This document shows, piece after piece, positions 53,101-63,424 of a stretch of DNA of 64,000 nucleotides. Each line of letters begins with the position of its first letter. Positions within the stretch are counted from its first letter, which is position 1. The position numbers and the translations under genes were made by a program. The stretch is from Plasmodium relictum (Eukaryota > Apicomplexa > Aconoidasida > Haemosporida > Plasmodiidae): NCBI RefSeq assembly GCF_900005765.1, contig NC_041692.1, forward strand, positions 2,536,758 to 2,600,757, written 5' to 3'. The notes below the pieces were generated by a model. It had not been told where the DNA came from. It did no database searches and worked only from the letters and a program-made list of their open reading frames with translations.

Positions 53101-53594
53101 TTGTCAATGAATAAATTCATTGCCTTAATTAATATACAATTTAAGGCTTGTCTTAATAAAACTTATACATATGTTCGTAGTTAATTTCATAATATCAAAT
53201 AAGTATTTAAATCTTAAATAATTATGTCTTCTCTAAGAGTACATAGTAAAAAGTCAAGATACTAGAACCTTGACCAACTTAGTGTGTATAATCACTGTTT
53301 TTTTTTAAAACATATATCTGTTATGATTATATTATGCCTTTTTTATTTTTCTTATTTAATTTTTTTTTTGCATATTTTTTTTTTTAAAAAAAAAAATGAA
53401 TGATGGAGAGACATTGAAAAAGAAAAGAATAGCAAGTGAATCGCTTTTATTTTTATTTAATTTTTATAGACTTTTATTTTTCTTAGAGTGATTTAATTAA
53501 TTTCGTATTATAAAGAAGTCCTAAAACTTGCTCTTTATTAACTTGGATATTCATTACTTTTATCCAAGTACTTGAATACCCAATTAATAAATCA
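53101..53594 (+). repeat. right LTR (subfamily A) of the gypsy element
   Basis: About 494 bp, nearly identical to the left LTR over its central 250 bp, ending CCAATTAATAAATCA, and followed by the TGTGT duplication. Confidence 0.92.
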
Positions 53595-53599
53595 TGTGT

Positions 53600-54135
53600 A
53601 TCCTAAACATTTTTGTTTTATTTTTTCAATAAAAAAAAAAAAAAATATATATATATTTTATAATGAACAAATTATAATGCCATGTGAGAAATATAATTTT
53701 GCGTAAACTTTATTTTAGCTTTATCGAGACATATTTCGCTTTATAAGTTTTTTAAATTGATATTAATTTTTATTTCATTTATACTTATAATGATATACTT
53801 TCATTTATTTTAATAAAAATTCTTAATTTCATATATAAGAATTGTGCTTCATCCATATATTTATAGTTAAGCCTAATATTATTAAACAGCAAGTTTATAC
53901 TTTCTATGAACAGAGTAATTTGTATAATATTCGTCCTTTATATTTTATCATGATATTTTATGCATCATTGTTATAATAGGTGTCATTCTTACAACTAACA
54001 CGGATATCATTACCATAAAGTTCACATCTTTATATTGTTCTGCTAATGATATTACATTTATGTAACATAAAAATGTACAATATTTTCAATATTACTAATT
54101 TAGTCTATATTTACAAAGAAAAAACTATGTATTTA
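53600..54135. other. short spacer between gypsy element and solo LTR
   Basis: About 0.5 kb of AT-rich sequence; nothing recognised. Confidence 0.4.
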
Positions 54136-54140
54136 CAATT

Positions 54141-54781
54141 TGGTTAATAAAAGACATTATTAACCTTTTGTAGCATGCTAAGCTAGTTGCTAGTTGTATA
54201 CGTACAAGTTAGCCATGCACTGACGCTAGTCTTATAAAAAAAATAAAGTTATTTTTTTTTGTTTGTTTATTTATACATATATACATCTTTGTAATTAAAG
54301 AAAAAAAAAAAAAATTAATATATTTTTTTTTTTGGGAGTTTTTGAAAGTTATGTTATGCTATGTTATAATATGTTTTAATTTTTAGTGTAAATAAAAATT
54401 AAAAAGAAAGAAATGTTAACTTATTAAAACTTAAGAGATAAGAGAAATGTTTATGTATTATTCAATGCATATCTTGAAATAACATTAGATATCATAAAAT
54501 TTTAACTTAATAAATTGTTATAAATTGTTTGTATGTTTTTAATTAAAAGAAGATATTAATTCTTTGTAAATAAAAACTCATTTATAGCGGTTAATAGGTT
54601 TATTAAAAGATGCAGTAAAATTTAACTTCAATTAAATATTATGCATCATAAGAAAACAGTATATATATATATAATAAAAACGAATATATATATATAAACG
54701 TATACTTAGTTATACATGCTCTTTATTAATTTGTTTGTTTAATACTCTAGCAAAGTCATTAAACGGGCAATTAATAAATCA
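54141..54781 (+). repeat. solo LTR, subfamily B
   Basis: 641 bp from TGGTTAATAAAAGACATTAT to CAATTAATAAATCA, flanked by a perfect 5-bp duplication CAATT (54136-54140 and 54782-54786). The start forms a GGTTAATAA/TTATTAACC hairpin. Its right 280 bp is about 98 percent identical to the copy at the window end. Confidence 0.92.
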
Positions 54782-54786
54782 CAATT

Positions 54787-55845
54787 TTACTTATTTTTTA
54801 AATTATTGAATAATGATATTTATTTTTAATAATTACATGTAAAATATATATAGCTTTATTTTTTTCTTTTTTATTATCAGATATCATGATATTACAAAAT
54901 TGCGATAATTATAATGACAACATATATTAATAAATTTATGAAAAGAGAAAAGATAATCATAAATGTTTTTCTATTTTAAGAGTTAAAAAACATTTTATTA
55001 CATATATATGATGTACTGTATTATTTATAATAATATTAAATAATTATTATCATTTACTTTATGATTCATTCTTTTAATAAATTTATATACTTAATTTCTT
55101 TGTATATTTATGTAAATTTTCTTTTTATTTCTTACTATATATTTCTTTAAAAAAAAAAAAAAATTATCTGCTTTTATAATATTATAGCATGATGATAAAA
55201 TATATTATAATATTATAATATTTTGATATATAAAAGAAAAAAGTTACCTTTTTAAAAATTTAAGTCGAAAATTTATATAAATATATTCTAAATACATTAC
55301 ATGTACTAAAAGCTCAAAAAAAAAAAAAAAAATATTCAATTTTTAGCATAGTTAAAGAATTTAGGATAAAACTTTTTACTTCATGCAAGATGTTCACAAG
55401 ATGCATATCTAAAGATATGTTTACAAAAAAAAGCATGCGTAATGAAATAATTATAGTAAAAATGTGTGCATATTAATTTTTTAAGAAATAAATATAAAAA
55501 AATGAATGATTAGTATTTATTTTTTTATGATTTTATGTTTGAATAATTTTAGTTTAAAAATTAGGAAACTAGTTTTTAATAAAAACTAATGAAAAACGAG
55601 ATGGAAAAAAATTATGATATAAATTATTTTTAAATTATGTTATATAGGTAATTATATAAAAATTATATAATGATCTATGATGAGTGGTTTTATGATATGT
55701 AAAATTAGTTGAGATTTCTCTGTATATTCTCTTTAATTTCAGTGTTTAAAATACCGTAAAAATATTAAAATGACCAATTAATAAATTATCGAATAATGGA
55801 TTTTATTATTTTGGGAATTTTATTTTATCAATCGAATTAATTTTT
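54787..55845. other. AT-rich spacer
   Basis: No gene. A weak LTR-end-like motif (GACCAATTAATAAATTAT) at about 55.775-55.793 kb suggests another decayed LTR. Confidence 0.4.
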
Positions 55846-55849
55846 AAAA

Positions 55850-56212
55850 TCATGAAATATTAAATTCGACGTTTAAAAGAAAAATAAAAAGGATTTTTTT
55901 TCTATTAATATTTAATTTTAACATAATTTTAAAGGATTATTAACAAATCTAACTTTATTTTTTTATTGTAAAAGGTTATTTTACACACAATCAATAGTTT
56001 TATCGATTATTTATGTTTTTAATAAAAATAAGAATAATTTTTTATTAAAGTAAATAAATGTCTCTAAATAAATTCTAGGTTATGTAAACCATATGTAGCA
56101 TAATTATAATTTTTTCAACGACCAAAATTATTAGAGACAATTATACATTCCCTTTATTAATTTGTTTGTTCATTGCTCTAGCGAAGTAATTGAACAATCG
56201 ATTAATAAATCA
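55850..56212 (+). repeat. partial LTR, subfamily B, plus orientation
   Basis: The right part of an LTR ending TTTATTAATTTGTTTGTTC...CGATTAATAAATCA at 56212. Upstream blocks such as AAGTAAATAAATGTCTCTAA correspond in reverse complement to the 40.2 and 42.4 kb copies. The left end is lost or unrecognisable. Confidence 0.65.
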
Positions 56213-56456
56213 TTATCATAAGAATTACGAAGAGCTTATATTCTCCTTTTCTATTTTTTATTATATCCTCACATTTCCTTTATCCTTTGTACTTTTCTTT
56301 TAATATATAATTCTTTTCTTTTATTCTTTTTTAACGAATGTTAATAAAATAAGAACCTTTTTCTACCTTATTTTATTTTTTTAATCACATTTGCAACCTC
56401 CTTTTTTATCTTAACGATTTTTACATTATGTATCTTGTTTGATTCTTTTTTTATTT

Positions 56457-57118
56457 TTATCTCCTGAGAATTTTAATATTCTTTGGTGGTTCTGTGATAC
56501 ATTGTTTAACGTTACTTGACCATTCTATAATAGAATTTTTCAAAAAATCTTCCCATTGATTTTTTATTTGTTTTTGAATATCATTCCATATGTTTTTTTT
56601 ATAGGAAAAAAACTTCTGAAAATGTTCCATTGTAGGAAATTTGAACTTTATGGTCATGAATTCATAATAATCATCTAAATTATATTCTGAAAGAGTGTTA
56701 TTTAATATGTCACACCATGTTTTCCACTTATTAAGTCCCCATGCATTATCTATTTTATAAATCATACATACTTCTGCCCACTCATACCACCTTACAACTT
56801 GATCTTTACATCTCACTAATGTCTCTTCTGAACAAATATTTTCCCAAACTTTAAATGGATCGTGGATTATTTGTTCAAACGCATTATCAGTTGACATATC
56901 ATCGTTTTCCATATACATTTGCGAATTTTCAGCTAGTTCTTTTGCATGATATTTACTGAATTTTGATTCTAAGGCTATGTAATTACTCTGGTTAAATATA
57001 AACTAAAGATAATTTTAAACATAAAATATTTTTTAGTAGATTTCTAATTTAAGAAAAATTTCAAATGAAATTCTTATTTTACTTGTAATAAGATAAGCAA
57101 TAGAGTAAAATGAAACAT
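56457..57118 (-). CDS. tryptophan-rich protein, two exons
   Basis: Exon 1 is 57083-57118, only 12 codons (MFHFTLLLILLQ), a signal-peptide core. Exon 2 is 56457-57002 (acceptor CTTTAG; an alternative AG at 56988 would shorten it by five residues). Both are phase 0. The product is about 193 residues with nine tryptophans, including VRWYEWAEVC, NAWGLNKWKTWC and IWNDIQKQIKNQWEDF, spaced as in Plasmodium tryptophan-rich antigens, where a short signal-peptide exon is followed by a Trp-rich exon. Three cysteines lie in the first half of the domain and a fourth (KQCITE) near the C-terminus. Such proteins are found on or secreted to the infected red cell; SURFIN/STP1 tails share the Trp-rich theme and are an alternative. 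The gene lies between LTR relics in subtelomere-like DNA. Confidence 0.75.
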
Positions 57119-59779
57119 TATGACTGTTCTAGAAAATATAAGATTATAACAATTTTTTTTTTTATTATTTTACTCAGATTTCTAAATGAATAGATAAAAT
57201 AGATCTTTGAACTTGCTTTAATAAGACTTATGGATTTTTTTGGAAATTTATCTTTGAAACTTTTGAAAAATAACGTATTTATTATCTTATTATTTAAAAT
57301 GCTACCATTCTTTTATGAAATACTGTTATAATTTACTTTCCTAATAATTTTTTGTATTTTAGTTCTTTTAAGAAGATATTAATATTTGTAGTTTAAATAA
57401 AAATAATATATAAAATTATAGATACGCGTTATTTTTTTGTAAAAAAATTTACATTAAAATAATTTTCTTTAATATTAGTTGAAATTAAAATATTTTAAAA
57501 AAAAGCACATATATATATATATATATATATAGAATTAAATAAATACATAAATTTGCTAAGTAGTTGGTATCATGCGTTAATATTTTTTTTTAAAATATAT
57601 TTTTATAAAAATATTTGAACGTTAGAATAACTAAAATTATTTAAATATTTTTTTTATTTTTACGTATATAACTTATATGAAGAATAATGACCTTTATTTT
57701 TATTTTTTTTAGATATTTATTTTTTCATAAATGATTAAACTTCTTTTGGAAGAGTGCATTGCATAGATGCATTTTTAAATTAATTTTTTTTCTTTAATAT
57801 ATTTAATAGTGCATAAGATTACTTAATATTTAAATACATTAAGATGATTGAATCTTTAAAAATATTATACAAGAAAATCAATCGTGTATTGAATGAATTA
57901 AATTCTTGCTTAATTTTTTTTTTTTTTATTGTATTATTTTAGAAAACTTTTTTCTTTTTTTTACATTTAGCATCTTTCTCTAATTTTCAAGTATATTTAA
58001 TTTCTATTATTAACAGAAATTTAAATTATTTAATTATAATCAAAATGTTTTTTTGGTTTACAATTTTTGAGTAAAATAAAAAAATTAAAAAATAAAAGAG
58101 AAAAATAAAAGTATTTAAAATAACGTATCATTAAATTAAAAAGAAAATTTTATTTTATTTTTTTTATTATTTTTATTAATAGAAGTTAGAAAATAATGCG
58201 AGAAAATCATTTGCTTTATTAAATTTAATTTTTTTTATATTTTACTATTTGAAAAATAAAAAATATCATGTTTTTTAAAAATAAAAAATCAGCAATTTTG
58301 ATTAGTTATATTTTTATTGAAGATAAAATGAGCATAAATTTGAACATTTTTTTAAATTGTGCTTAAAACTAAGTTTTAAAATAAGAGTGAAAATTGTAAA
58401 AAGAACAAAAGCCATAATATCGTAATATATATAAATACTACTGAATTAATGTATTTATCTAAGAATCCATTAAAAATATAAATTTCTGTCCATTTCTATC
58501 TATTCTTTTTTAACATTTATAAATATATAATTTATATTTTATTTTGTATATATATAAATTTATTTTTCTTGTTTTTAAGTTTTTCTTTACTCTATATTTT
58601 ATTTGTCCATTTAAAATTAAATTATATAATTTTTATATAAATTATTTATTTCAATTAAAATAAACATTAGTGCAATAAACATTTTTCTTTTAAATGTTAT
58701 CCTTTTATTGTCTAAATATATCTATTTTTTATAAATTAAAGGAATTTTAAAAATTTAAGTTAAATATTTTTTTTTTATAAGTATTCAATTTAATTTTGTT
58801 TAATCAATGTAACCAAAATTAAAATTTTTTTTAAATTGAATTTAAAAAAATAACAGATTGCATATATGAAAAAGAGGCTAAACAAGATTATTTTTTAATT
58901 TTTTTTTTAAATTAAATTGACGAGATAAATAATCATATTTTTCCATATCTATATATTTTTTTAATTACAGTGTAAAATAATTTGAATAATTAAAATATTT
59001 AAATTTTATTAAAATTTCATTTAATATTTATATAAAATATTTAAAAATTATTTTAATTGATTTAAAATAAATTTCAAAGGAAAAAACTGAAAATAAGAAG
59101 AAAAATATAACATACTAATTATAATAATGCTATGTATCACATATATGTAGCAACAATTAAGATAATACAAGAAAAAAATATAAAAATAGCATAATTATAT
59201 TTGTTACTGTGATAGTGATATTAACTCAGATTATTAAATGATATTTATTGATAGTTTTATTTTGATAATAATAAATAATACATGTCAAAGATTGAATTAG
59301 AGAAAGGAAAATAAAACTTAAATTGTTTACTTCTAATTATTCATATATAAAATGCAAAAATAATAATAAAGAAAAAAAAGGTATAATAATAAATAAATTT
59401 AAACAAAAAATTAAAATGAAATTAAAGAAAAATACTAATTTATGTATTTACTTATGATACTTACAAAAAAAAAAAAATAACTGTTAAAATTAAAAAAATA
59501 AAAATAGAAGACATAAATTAGTATACAAAATAAAGTTATATTTTTTTTTTATTTCACTAATTATTATAAATAATTAATGATATTACAAAAATATAAAATG
59601 ATATGAAACTTATATAATTGGAATATAATTGATGAAAAATTTGTGAAGAGCTATTATTTTAAAAATATGTAATAAAATGAAAATAAAGTAAATGTAAAGG
59701 AAAAATTCTAAAAAAAAAATATATGATACTTGAATTTATGTTATTCCCAATTTATGGAGACAAATTAGTCGAATTTTTT
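57119..59779. other. 2.6 kb near-pure AT desert upstream of the Trp-rich gene
   Basis: Long stretches with almost no G or C, dominated by poly-A/T and a short (AT)n run at about 57508-57531. No gene or LTR seen. Confidence 0.5.
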
Positions 59780-59784
59780 GCTAA

Positions 59785-60332
59785 TGGTTTATTAATTGGA
59801 CTTCTCAAAGACTTTGCTAGAGTTTTGAGCAAACAAATTAATAAAGAGAATGTATAACTAAATATATGTTTTTATATATATATATATATACTTATTTTTA
59901 TTATATTTATAATGACATTTTATAATGCATAATATTTATATTTGAATTAAATTATTCTGTATTGCTTAACATATATATGCTTACTTTTATAAATGCATTT
60001 TTATTCACAAAGAATAAATATATTATTTTAATTAAAAGTGCACACAAAATTTATAACAAATAAAAAAAATTAAGACTCTGATTTATTCAATGCTATTTCT
60101 AAATATACACATCTAATACAACATAAGTATTATACTTTTTCATATATTAAGTTTTTTATGTAAGTAAAAATTCTCTTTTTGACTAGAACAAATGTTAACA
60201 GACAAAAAAAAAAAATAACTTTATATATATATATTTTTTTTAACTAGCATCAATATATGGCTGACTTATATTTTCCTGGCTGGTAGCTCATTTTATTTTA
60301 CAAAAGGTTAATAAAAATTTTTTTATTAGCCA
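59785..60332 (-). repeat. solo LTR, subfamily B, minus orientation
   Basis: 548 bp, TGGTTTATTAATTGGAC at the left end and TTTATTAGCCA at the right. Flanks GCTAA and ACTAA agree at four of five bases, consistent with an aged target-site duplication. Confidence 0.8.
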
Positions 60333-60492
60333 ACTAATGAAGATATAACTAATATGTTAAAGTTACAAGCTATCTTGGAAAAAAATCTGCTTATTAAAGA
60401 AAAGAAAGACGTAAGCTAATGGAGGAAGTATTTGACACGGAGGAAAAGTCTAGTATACTTGAAACTACGAATTTTTTTATTACTAATTTTAT
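60333..60492 (+). pseudogene. coding-like islet between two LTRs
   Basis: About 160 bp of less AT-rich sequence that reads as hydrophilic protein-like stretches in two plus frames, such as NEDITNMLKLQAILEKN and MEEVFDTEEKSSILETTN. Too short to identify; it could be a relic of a host gene or of element interior. Confidence 0.35.
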
Positions 60493-60497
60493 GATAT

Positions 60498-61179
60498 TGA
60501 TTTATTAATTGACCGTTCAAAGACTTTGCTAGAGTATTGAATAAGCAAATTAATGATGAAAAAGTATAAATAATTATACTGATATAATTGGATTTTATTA
60601 ATTCTATTATGTAGAAGTTTAATTTAAATTTACTTAATGTTTAATAATTTAAATGTATAAATATTTACGCGTAAAATATACATAACATATAATAAACATC
60701 TCACATAAACACAGACATATTATACTCAATGAAATATATTCTCTTTTTTTATTTCATTTCATGCTTAGATATTCTTATTTATTTTCAGCAATATTTCTTC
60801 TTTTCGATATTCACCACTTTTGTTATTTAAACATTTTTATTATATATAACATTCTCTACCATATGTATACATATATAAAATTTATAACAAATATTTTTTT
60901 TTAAAATTATGAAGTAAATGTATAAATATAGAATAAAAAAAGTTAAATAAATATATGTATACGTAAAAAGAATTATTTTCAATTTGGGAAATATGAAAAT
61001 TTTAGAAAAAAATTTTTTTTTATGAATTTTTTTATTTTTATTTGTTTGAAGTATTTCTATGAGTATGCAACTCTGTTCAGCATGTGGTTCATTTGAGTTA
61101 ATACTCGGTTAACTCGAATCCTTCTATGCATATAACTATACTTATTTTATAAAAGGTTAATAATAGCTTTTATTGATCA
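60498..61179 (-). repeat. solo LTR, subfamily B, minus orientation
   Basis: 682 bp, TGATTTATTAATTGACC at the left and TTTATTGATCA at the right, with a perfect 5-bp duplication GATAT (60493-60497 and 61180-61184). It inserted within a few bases of the end of the neighbouring LTR at 61185. Confidence 0.88.
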
Positions 61180-61184
61180 GATAT

Positions 61185-61807
61185 TATCTTATTAATTGCT
61201 CCTTGAATGACTTTGTTAGAGTATTAAAGAGACAAATTAATAAAGAGCATGTAGATAAAAATCTACTGATATTCTTCTAATTAGAATAATTAAAATTTTG
61301 AAGTTACAGAGAAATTTAATAAGGTCAAGTTATTTAAGTATATTATTTTTTAAGCGTTGGATGCATATATACCATATAACTTAACTCTTAGATAAAAACA
61401 TAAACATATCATGCATAATAAAAATGTATTCTCATATAAAATCTTTGTAACATTTTTTATGTATTTATTTAATTAATCACATATACTTTTTCTTTGAAAA
61501 AGTCTTCCTCTTTCTTAGCTATAAACATTTTTCATTGTGTATATATTTCATTAACAAAAATGTACCTTTATAAACCGTAATAATTATTTTGTAAATAAGT
61601 CACAAAATAATTATAAAAAAAATATAAAAACAAACACAAATACATGTATAATTATTAAGAAAAATGTGTATTTTTCATTTAAACATTTTCAAAAAGTAAA
61701 AGGTTACGATACCGTATGATTTTTAGTTTTCGTACGATTTAAACTTTTCGACAAGTACTCATTCCTTGTTGGCATGCATACATGTTAATATATATCTTTA
61801 TCAATCA
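61185..61807 (-). repeat. LTR copy, subfamily B, minus orientation
   Basis: It starts at TATCTTATTAATTGCTCC and runs to CTTTATCAATCA at 61807, where the next copy begins with no gap. More diverged than its left neighbour. Confidence 0.7.
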
Positions 61808-62380
61808 AGTATTGAACAAACAAATTAATAAAGAGCATGTATAACTAAATATAGGGATTTTTATTTGTATATACTTATTCTATTATATATATAATAGCTT
61901 TTTATAATGTATAATATTTATTATTATACATTAAATTATTATATATTGCTTAACAGATATATGTTTACATTTAAAAATGAGTTTTTATTTACAAAGAATA
62001 ATTATATTCTTTTAATTAAAAACACGCACACTAAATTTATAACAAATAACAAAAATTAAGCTCTAGTTCATTTAATGTTATTTCTAAATATATACATTGA
62101 ATATAACATAAACATTATACTTTTCCATTAAGTTTTTTTTATGTAACTAAAAATTAATTCTCTTTTTAATTTGAATTAACGTCAATCGACAAAAAAAAAC
62201 AATTTATTTTTTTTTTAATTAAAAAGATGTATATACAATAAAATAAACAAACAAAAAAAGATAACTTTATAAATATATTTTTTTTTTTTTAACTAGTGTT
62301 AGTGCATGACTGGTTCAATTTTCCTGACTGGTAACTTATTTTATTTTACAAAAGGTTAATAACAATTTTTTTATTAACCA
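61808..62380 (-). repeat. LTR-derived unit, subfamily B, minus orientation (tandem unit 1)
   Basis: It starts inside the LTR at AGTATTGAACAAACAAATTA and ends TTTATTAACCA. About 573 bp, close in sequence to the 59785-60332 copy. Followed immediately by a second partial unit starting at the same LTR position. Confidence 0.7.
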
Positions 62381-62506
62381 TGTGTTGGACAAACAAATTA
62401 ATAAGGAGTATGTATAACTAAATATACGTATTTTTATATATGTATACTTATTTTATTATATATATAATATATAATATTTAATTTGAAATAAAAAATTCTG
62501 TATTGC
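62381..62506 (-). repeat. partial LTR-derived unit, subfamily B (tandem unit 2)
   Basis: It starts TGTGTTGGACAAACAAATTA, the same internal LTR position as unit 1, and is cut short by the subfamily A LTR at 62507. Confidence 0.65.
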
Positions 62507-63062
62507 TGTTTTATTAATTGAATATTCAATGACTTGGATAAAAGTAATGAATATCCAAGTTAATAAAGAGAACATTTTTAGGATTCCTTTATAATTTTGT
62601 ATTATAGATTCTATATAATAAAAAATTAATTAAATCACCTTGAAAAAGCGAAAGTCTATAAAAGTTGAATAAAATTTATTTGAAGCAATTCACTTGATAC
62701 CCTTTTTCTCTTTATTTTTCTCCAAAAAAAAAAAAAAAGTCATTTTATAAAAAAAAATATTTCTTTTTTTTTTTTTAAAAAAGAAAACATGCAAAAAAAA
62801 TAAAAAGACATAATATAATTATAACTAAGATGTGCCAAAAAAAAAAACTTTTATTAGACACAATAATTTGGTCAAAGTTATAGTAATTTAACTTTTTGCA
62901 TGCAATGTACTCCTAGATAAGGCATAAAAATTTAGGTTTTAATAATTGTTTGGTATTATTAAATTAATAACGAACATATATATATATATATATATACAAG
63001 TTTTATTAAGAAAAATCTTAAACTGTATATTAACTAAGAGAAATGAATTTATTCATTGATCA
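62507..63062 (-). repeat. LTR, subfamily A, minus orientation
   Basis: Reverse complement of the gypsy LTRs at 47.5/53.1 kb. It has TGTTTTATTAATTGAATATT at the left, CTTTGACCAAATTATT-type sequence in the middle and AATTTATTCATTGATCA at the right. No clear target-site duplication (ATTGC versus AATAT), so one flank may have been lost. Confidence 0.8.
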
Positions 63063-63424
63063 AATATAAAAGTTAATAGTGCAATTAGCATCCAAAATGA
63101 AGAAATTTCAGATATTGTTTATGATTTTATAATTAAATTACATCAGAAAATAGACGATGATGCACAAAGAAAAAATAATAGAAAAAACATAATGTAATTT
63201 AGAAAGTTGTAATTTTGAAATTGATATAGAAAAAGTTCAAAAACCGAATAATAAGGAAACCCTATAAACGATATTATAAGATCTTAGAAGATTAGTAGAT
63301 ATAGTGGGACACGTAAAAATAAAATTACAGAAATACTAAGCAAGTCTCAAAGAAAATTTGAAGAAGCTAATAATATAAAGAATAATATGGAAAATTCAAA
63401 TAGTAGAAAAAATTATATGAATGG
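63063..63424 (+). pseudogene. coding-like relic between LTRs
   Basis: About 360 bp of Asn/Lys/Glu-rich coding-like sequence, broken, with stretches such as QNEEISDIVYDFIIKLHQ and SQRKFEEANNIKNNMENSN. Unidentified; possibly an old element interior or a subtelomeric gene remnant. Confidence 0.35.

Larger units (their letters stand above)
47541..53594 (+). mobile_element. Ty3/gypsy LTR retrotransposon, near full-length, broken
   Basis: Complete outline of a Ty3/gypsy element: LTR, gag, protease, RT, RNase H, integrase, LTR. The 5-bp target-site duplication TGTGT lies at 47536-47540 and 53595-53599. A primer-binding-site candidate starting TGG lies at 48061, two bases after the left LTR, and a purine-rich stretch precedes the right LTR. 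Order PR-RT-RH-IN assigns it to Ty3/gypsy. It is broken, with roughly ten interruptions plus a nested LTR. The two outer LTRs differ by about 4 percent by eye, so the insertion is moderately young. Bird malaria parasites are known to carry such elements, unlike most mammalian Plasmodium. Confidence 0.93.

Noticed and set aside
57800-59700. Possible centromere because of extreme AT content
   Set aside because: Lacks the tandem-repeat core expected, lies in subtelomere-like sequence, and the chromosome end location argues against it.
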